This document shows positions 61,244 through 64,000 of a stretch of 64,000 nt of DNA, piece after piece. Source of the DNA: Ensifer adhaerens (GTDB lineage Bacteria > Pseudomonadota > Alphaproteobacteria > Rhizobiales > Rhizobiaceae); NCBI RefSeq assembly GCF_013283195.1, contig NZ_JABEKT010000006.1, positions 62,001 through 126,000 on the forward strand, in the 5' to 3' direction. Position 1 is the first letter of the stretch, and each line of letters begins with the position of its first letter. Position numbers and translations under genes: made by a program. A model generated the notes under the pieces. That model ran no database searches. It had not been told where the DNA came from and worked only from the letters and a program-made list of their open reading frames with translations.

Positions 61244-61806
61244 GCGCCGGAATGTCGTCGGAAAAGAATGATTTCAAGCGAGAGATGCTCGCCGCCCTGC
61301 CGAGCCTTCGCGCTTTTGCCATGTCCCTCATCGGTCGCCATGACCGGGCGGATGATCTTGTCCAGGACACGATCATGAAGGCCTGGGCCAAGCAGGACCA
61401 TTTCCAGATGGGCACGAACATGAAGGCCTGGCTGTTCACCATCCTGCGCAACGAACTCTATAGCCAGATGCGCAAGCGCGGACGAGAAGTCCAGGACAGC
61501 GACGGCCATTTCACCGAGTCGCTCGCCCACCATCCGGAACAGTATGGTTCGCTGGACCTGCAGGATTTCCGTCGGGCACTGGAAACACTGCCCCCGGATC
61601 AGCGCGAGGCGATCATTCTCGTCGGAGCGTCGGGTTTCTCCTACGAGGAGGCGGCGACGATCTGCGGTTGCGCGCTCGGCACCATCAAGAGCCGGGTCAA
61701 TCGCGCACGCCAGCGCCTTCAGGATATCCTCCAGGTTCAGGGCGAAAACGACTACGGTCCGGACGAAACGTCCGCTCCCATCACCTCTCGGGCATTCGTT
61801 TCCTGA
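61240..61806 (+). CDS. rpoE2: General stress response ECF sigma factor EcfG/RpoE2
   Basis: A 188-residue ECF sigma factor, with region 2 ('LVQDTIMKAWAKQDHF', 'MKAWLFTILRNELYSQ') and region 4 ('LPPDQREAIILVGASGFSYEE', 'GTIKSRVNRARQRL' as separate blocks). It reads GGAAC-N16/17-CGTT promoters, three of which are seen in this locus. The start may be GTG 61240, which overlaps the nepR stop and has AGGGTAGGGA before it, or ATG 61252. Confidence 0.95.
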   Translation: MSAGMSSEKNDFKREMLAALPSLRAFAMSLIGRHDRADDLVQDTIMKAWAKQDHFQMGTNMKAWLFTILRNELYSQMRKRGREVQDSDGHFTESLAHHPEQYGSLDLQDFRRALETLPPDQREAIILVGASGFSYEEAATICGCALGTIKSRVNRARQRLQDILQVQGENDYGPDETSAPITSRAFVS

Positions 61807-61952
61807 TTCGAAAGCTTTTTTGGCCGCCAGAGCGTTGCAAATCGAGAGCAGCCCTGCTTTCACTGGCGGCCTGAATGCCTCCGCATAGGAGCGCCGTGCG
61901 TCGATGGCAATTGGCGCCGGTGGCCGAGGCGGCAGTTTGGAGTTGAGGCCGG

Positions 61953-63461
61953 ATGCGCGAAAAACGAGAAGAAAACACCGCCTCACCGGAGACATCGCTG
62001 CTCGACGCGCCCGAACGTCTGCGTGTGCTGCACGCGACAGTGCCGGATATGGCCGTCCCCGATACGGATTTCGACGGCATTACCGAAATCGCCGCCCGCC
62101 TCTTCGATGCGCCGATCGCGCTCGTCAGCCTGCTTGACCGCGAGTGGCAATGGTTCAAATCCGCTGTCGGCACGTCGGAGCCGCGGGCGTCATCGGAAGA
62201 TTCGTTCTGCGTACACGCGGCCGCGGATTCCGGAGGCGCCGGCCTCGTCGTTCTCGACGCTTCAGCCGATCTGCGGTTCCGCAGCCGACCGCTTGTCGCC
62301 GGTGCGCCATTCCTGCGCTTTTACGCCGGTGCGCCGATCGTCCTCGATGGCCAGCCGGTCGGCACGGTCTGCGTGCTCGACGTTGCCGTGCGCGGCGAGG
62401 TTGCGCCGCATCTGATGGAACAGTTGCGCCGGCTTGCCGGCCTTGCCGCTGCCCTGCTCAAGCTCAAGGACGAAGCGCGTCGTCGTGCCATCAAGGAAGC
62501 AGCACTTTCGCGCGAGGAACAGCGTCACGCCATGGCGCTGGAGGCGGCCAACATTGGCAGCTGGCTCTGGGATGTCCGCTCCGGCGTGATCGCCGGCAAC
62601 AGCGCCTTGATGCGCATGTTCGGATTGCCGACCGATCGTTCGTTCGGCGCAAGAGAAGTGTTCGGTGCCATCCATCCTGACGACCGCGGAGCCACCTTCG
62701 CCAAGCTTCGTCAGGCGATGAAGGCGGATGAGGAATATGACGGCATGTTCCGGATCGGCGACACCGGCCGGTGGCTGCTCGGCCGCGGGCGGGTGCATGA
62801 TCGGGACGCCAAGGGAAACCCGCTGACCTTCATCGGCGTCACCATCGATGTCACCGACCAGCAGGCGTCGGTCCAGCGGACGCGGCTTTTGCTCAAGGAA
62901 CTCAATCACCGGGTCAAGAATACCCTGGCGATGCTGCAGTCTCTCGCCCGCCAGACGCTGCGCCAGACCAGCGACCCGGCTGAATTCATGACCGCCTTTG
63001 CCGGTCGGCTTCAGGCGATCTCCGAGGCGCACGGGCTGTTATCGGATCACGAGTGGGGCACGATCCGGCTTGCGGACCTGATCTCCAAGCAATTGATGCC
63101 GCATGTCAGCGTCTATGCGGATCAGATCGAACTGCACAAGGATGAGGTGCTGCTTGGGCCGGATCAGGCGGTCGGCCTCGGGCTTGTGCTGCACGAATTG
63201 GCGACCAACGCGGTGAAGTACGGCTCGCTGTCGGTGCCGAATGGCAAGGTGGTGCTGACGGCGCGCAATGTCGTGGAGGAAGGCGAGGCGGTGCTGCACC
63301 TGACGTGGACTGAGGTCGGCGGACCGCCGGTGCGCGAACCGAAACGTCGAGGCTTCGGCTCCATCCTGATAGAGCGCAGCCTCGACAAGGTTCTCGGCAG
63401 TTCGGTGAAGGTGGAATACATGGCGGCCGGCGTGACCGCCTTGATCCGCGTGCCGCTCTAG
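61953..63461 (+). CDS. HWE-family sensor histidine kinase (GAF-PAS)
   Basis: A 502-residue soluble kinase. GAF domain about residues 25-165 ('FCVHAAADSGG', 'FYAGAPIVLDGQPVGTVC'), PAS domain about 190-305, then the HWE core: phospho-His319 in 'LNHRVKNTLAML', His414/Asn419 in 'HELATNAVKYG', and the WxE motif Trp452-Glu454. No membrane segment is seen, so it senses a cytoplasmic signal. Located next to phyR-nepR-ecfG it is the probable PhyR kinase, as RsiC in S. meliloti. Its stop shares CTAG with the convergent gene. Confidence 0.93.
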   Translation: MREKREENTASPETSLLDAPERLRVLHATVPDMAVPDTDFDGITEIAARLFDAPIALVSLLDREWQWFKSAVGTSEPRASSEDSFCVHAAADSGGAGLVVLDASADLRFRSRPLVAGAPFLRFYAGAPIVLDGQPVGTVCVLDVAVRGEVAPHLMEQLRRLAGLAAALLKLKDEARRRAIKEAALSREEQRHAMALEAANIGSWLWDVRSGVIAGNSALMRMFGLPTDRSFGAREVFGAIHPDDRGATFAKLRQAMKADEEYDGMFRIGDTGRWLLGRGRVHDRDAKGNPLTFIGVTIDVTDQQASVQRTRLLLKELNHRVKNTLAMLQSLARQTLRQTSDPAEFMTAFAGRLQAISEAHGLLSDHEWGTIRLADLISKQLMPHVSVYADQIELHKDEVLLGPDQAVGLGLVLHELATNAVKYGSLSVPNGKVVLTARNVVEEGEAVLHLTWTEVGGPPVREPKRRGFGSILIERSLDKVLGSSVKVEYMAAGVTALIRVPL

Positions 63462-63880
63462 GAATCCCTGCGTTTCTTGCCGGTGCCGAGCAGGGCGCCG
63501 ATGGCCAGTGCGGTGCCGACAGCAACGAGCGGATTCTTGCGCAGAATGCTTGTCGCAGCCAGGATCGTCAAATTGGTCTTCACCATCGAACGCCGGCGGC
63601 GTTCTTCTGCCAGGCGCCTATCCCGGCCCTCCAGGGCAATCATGACGATGATCACGATAAGAGCCGTGAGAATGAGGGCTGCTGCAATCGACGCGGCGGC
63701 GATGACAGGTGAATAGGTGGCGCTGAGATAGAGCGCGACCGCGATCAGTGCGAAGACGTAGGCGGTGACAAGCAGCACGGCGACGACGGCGCAGAGCGCG
63801 GCGTTGCGCTTGAAACGGGATGCGCTGGCGCCGATGTCGGCGGCCAGCAAGGCGGACAGGGCAGCCCCAAGTGGACCCAT
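63458..63880 (-). CDS. Small membrane protein, likely YqjE/holin-like, under EcfG control
   Basis: A 140-residue protein with two strong hydrophobic segments (about residues 28-48 and 58-82), an Arg/Glu-rich stretch after them ('EGRDRRLAEERRRR'), a weaker third segment and a basic C-terminus. It resembles the YqjE/phage-holin-like family found beside DUF883 genes; function unknown. AGGAG precedes ATG 63880 and an EcfG-type promoter lies 27 bp upstream. Stop codons of this gene and the kinase overlap in CTAG. Confidence 0.75.
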   Translation of the reverse strand: MGPLGAALSALLAADIGASASRFKRNAALCAVVAVLLVTAYVFALIAVALYLSATYSPVIAAASIAAALILTALIVIIVMIALEGRDRRLAEERRRRSMVKTNLTILAATSILRKNPLVAVGTALAIGALLGTGKKRRDS

Positions 63881-63906
63881 GCGCTTCTACTCCTGAAAGA
63901 CGTCAA

Positions 63907-63932
63907 AACGGGTGGGACGCTTGCGGCGTTCC
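63907..63932 (-). promoter_or_regulatory. EcfG-type promoter of the membrane protein gene
   Basis: On the minus strand GGAAC (63932-63928), 17-bp spacer, CGTT (63910-63907). The same DNA forms an imperfect hairpin (63910-63937, one bulge) followed by TTTT on the minus strand, so it may also end the gene upstream. Confidence 0.75.
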
Positions 63933-63962
63933 CACCCTGTTGCGTGGTGGCCTCACGCTCGT

Positions 63963-64000
63963 CTAGCGCCGCAGGAGGGCGGCTGCGACCAGGCCGATCA
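63963..64000 (-). CDS. C-terminal end of a small gene (DUF883-like), cut by the window edge
   Basis: The last 38 bases read on the minus strand encode ...IGLVAAALLRR and a TAG stop. A glycine/alanine-rich helix ending in Arg-Arg is the usual C-terminus of DUF883/YqjD-type ribosome- or membrane-associated stress proteins, and such genes commonly sit next to YqjE-like genes. Only 11 residues are visible, so the call is tentative. Confidence 0.45.
   Translation of the reverse strand, partial: IGLVAAALLRR

Noticed and set aside
61822-61871. Inverted repeat GGCCGCCAG/CTGGCGGCC between ecfG and the kinase gene as a terminator
   Set aside because: The 32-nt loop and absence of a T-run make intrinsic termination unlikely; it may be chance in GC-rich DNA.

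Overview
The window looks like a chromosomal segment of an alphaproteobacterium of the family Rhizobiaceae, most likely Ensifer/Sinorhizobium or a close relative. The reasons are high-GC coding sequence, gene neighbourhoods that I recall from Sinorhizobium meliloti (smo-mtlK polyol operon directly beside phyR-nepR-rpoE2 and an HWE kinase; livHMGF-livK; a urease cluster with inserted genes), and palindromic intergenic repeats of the RIME/mosaic kind. The genus is inferred from memory of these families, not from a search. I see no phage, transposase, CRISPR array, rRNA or tRNA; this is metabolic and regulatory core chromosome.

Layout. 1-3.0 kb: the 3' part of an RND efflux pump, then convergent cysQ. 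3.2-11.2 kb: heterotetrameric sarcosine oxidase (soxBDAG) and a single-chain FAD/GcvT-fold demethylase of the dimethylglycine/sarcosine dehydrogenase family, separated by a cluster of hairpins. 11.4-17.0 kb: branched-chain amino acid ABC transporter (livH, M, G, F, a small membrane protein, livK). 17.3-18.2 kb: a 2-hydroxyacid dehydrogenase. 18.4-26.5 kb: a complete urease locus (ureD, A, B, C, E, F, G) with six non-urease genes inserted. 26.6-32.0 kb: an FNR/Crp-type regulator with an FNR-like box in front of it, and an RND pump with its membrane-fusion protein.

32.5-49.6 kb is largely pyrimidine uptake and catabolism. It holds a six-gene ABC transporter operon of the NMT1/ThiY type (with a GNAT and a half-size DMT protein translationally coupled inside it), a cupin, dihydropyrimidinase, an amidohydrolase of the beta-ureidopropionase type, a clear RutR orthologue with a RutR-like operator, and dihydropyrimidine dehydrogenase PreA/PreT. 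Between these lie a DMT exporter flanked by two copies of a ~105-bp repeat, a redox-type adenylate cyclase (membrane haem-anchor-like domain + [2Fe-2S] domain + class III cyclase, CyaC-like), a VOC protein and a divergent LysR/alcohol-dehydrogenase pair. 49.9-59.8 kb: sorbitol/mannitol uptake and oxidation (smoC-smoEFGKS-mtlK-HAD-FGGY kinase), with a candidate operator overlapping the promoter -10. 60.1-64.0 kb: the general stress response core (phyR, nepR, ecfG/rpoE2, HWE kinase), a stress-type membrane protein and the end of a further small gene. Three matches to the EcfG promoter consensus (GGAAC-N16/17-CGTT) sit exactly in front of phyR, nepR and the membrane protein.

I did not find an entirely new system. 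The observations most worth following are the RutR operator, the EcfG promoter set, the redox adenylate cyclase, the sialyltransferase-motif protein and other passengers of the urease operon, the half-DMT/GNAT module in the transporter operon, and two families of intergenic palindromic repeats.
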